A stretch of DNA of 6,372 bases from Betaproteobacteria bacterium (GTDB lineage Bacteria > Pseudomonadota > Gammaproteobacteria > Burkholderiales > Burkholderiaceae): the NCBI GenBank assembly GCA_018969885.1, contig JAGWXN010000193.1, positions 1 through 6,372 of the forward strand, written 5' to 3'. This document shows, one piece after another, positions 6,346 through 6,372 of this stretch. The stretch's first letter is position 1. The number at the start of each line of letters is the position of its first letter. Below the pieces are notes generated by a model. The model made no database searches. It saw only the letters and a program-made list of their open reading frames with translations, and was not told the origin of the DNA. A program made the position numbers and the translations under genes.

Positions 6346-6372
6346 GCTGGAAGCTTAATCGCTCAATCGGCA

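Noticed and set aside
6346..6372. Possible promoter in front of livH, including the AAGCTT palindrome
   Set aside because: Only 27 bases are available; no -10/-35 pair or operator can be recognised, and a six-base palindrome is expected by chance.

Overview
The window is a densely packed, high-GC block with every supported gene on the minus strand, so it reads right to left: livH (6345-5422), livM (5425-4505), livG (4508-3735), an acyl-CoA dehydrogenase (3735-2578), a double-domain alpha/beta-hydrolase-fold protein (2559-802) and a tandem Rid-family protein (785 to beyond position 1). Neighbours overlap by 1-4 bases (GTGA, ATGA, TAATG junctions) or are separated by 16-18 bases, so this is very probably one transcription unit. 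No RNA gene, CRISPR array, insertion sequence or terminator was seen, and no gene-free stretch exceeds about 30 bases. GC content, codon use and gene families suggest a Pseudomonadota bacterium, plausibly Burkholderiales; this is a guess from style and not a placement.

Right part (3735-6345): three components of a branched-chain-amino-acid-type (HAAT/Liv) ABC importer, namely two permeases and one ATPase. The second ATPase (LivF) and the periplasmic binding protein (LivK) are not in the window.

Left part (1-3735): three putative metabolic proteins follow the ATPase directly. The acyl-CoA dehydrogenase has the family motifs, but proline sits where the usual loop Glu is; a Glu on helix G, as in isovaleryl-CoA and long-chain acyl-CoA dehydrogenases, probably serves as base. 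The next protein is two alpha/beta-hydrolase domains in tandem. They align without gaps over about 138 residues and share a WPW cap motif, both lack the nucleophile Ser, and the protein ends in a tail with seven Cys. The last is two Rid (YjgF/UK114) domains in tandem, both lacking the Arg that marks imine/enamine deaminases of the RidA type.

Taken together, the operon looks like an uptake-and-processing unit for a small carboxylate or amino-acid-like compound that is handled as a CoA thioester. The substrate cannot be read from the sequence. The most unusual point is that two of the three downstream proteins are duplicated domains that have lost the standard catalytic residues of their families.
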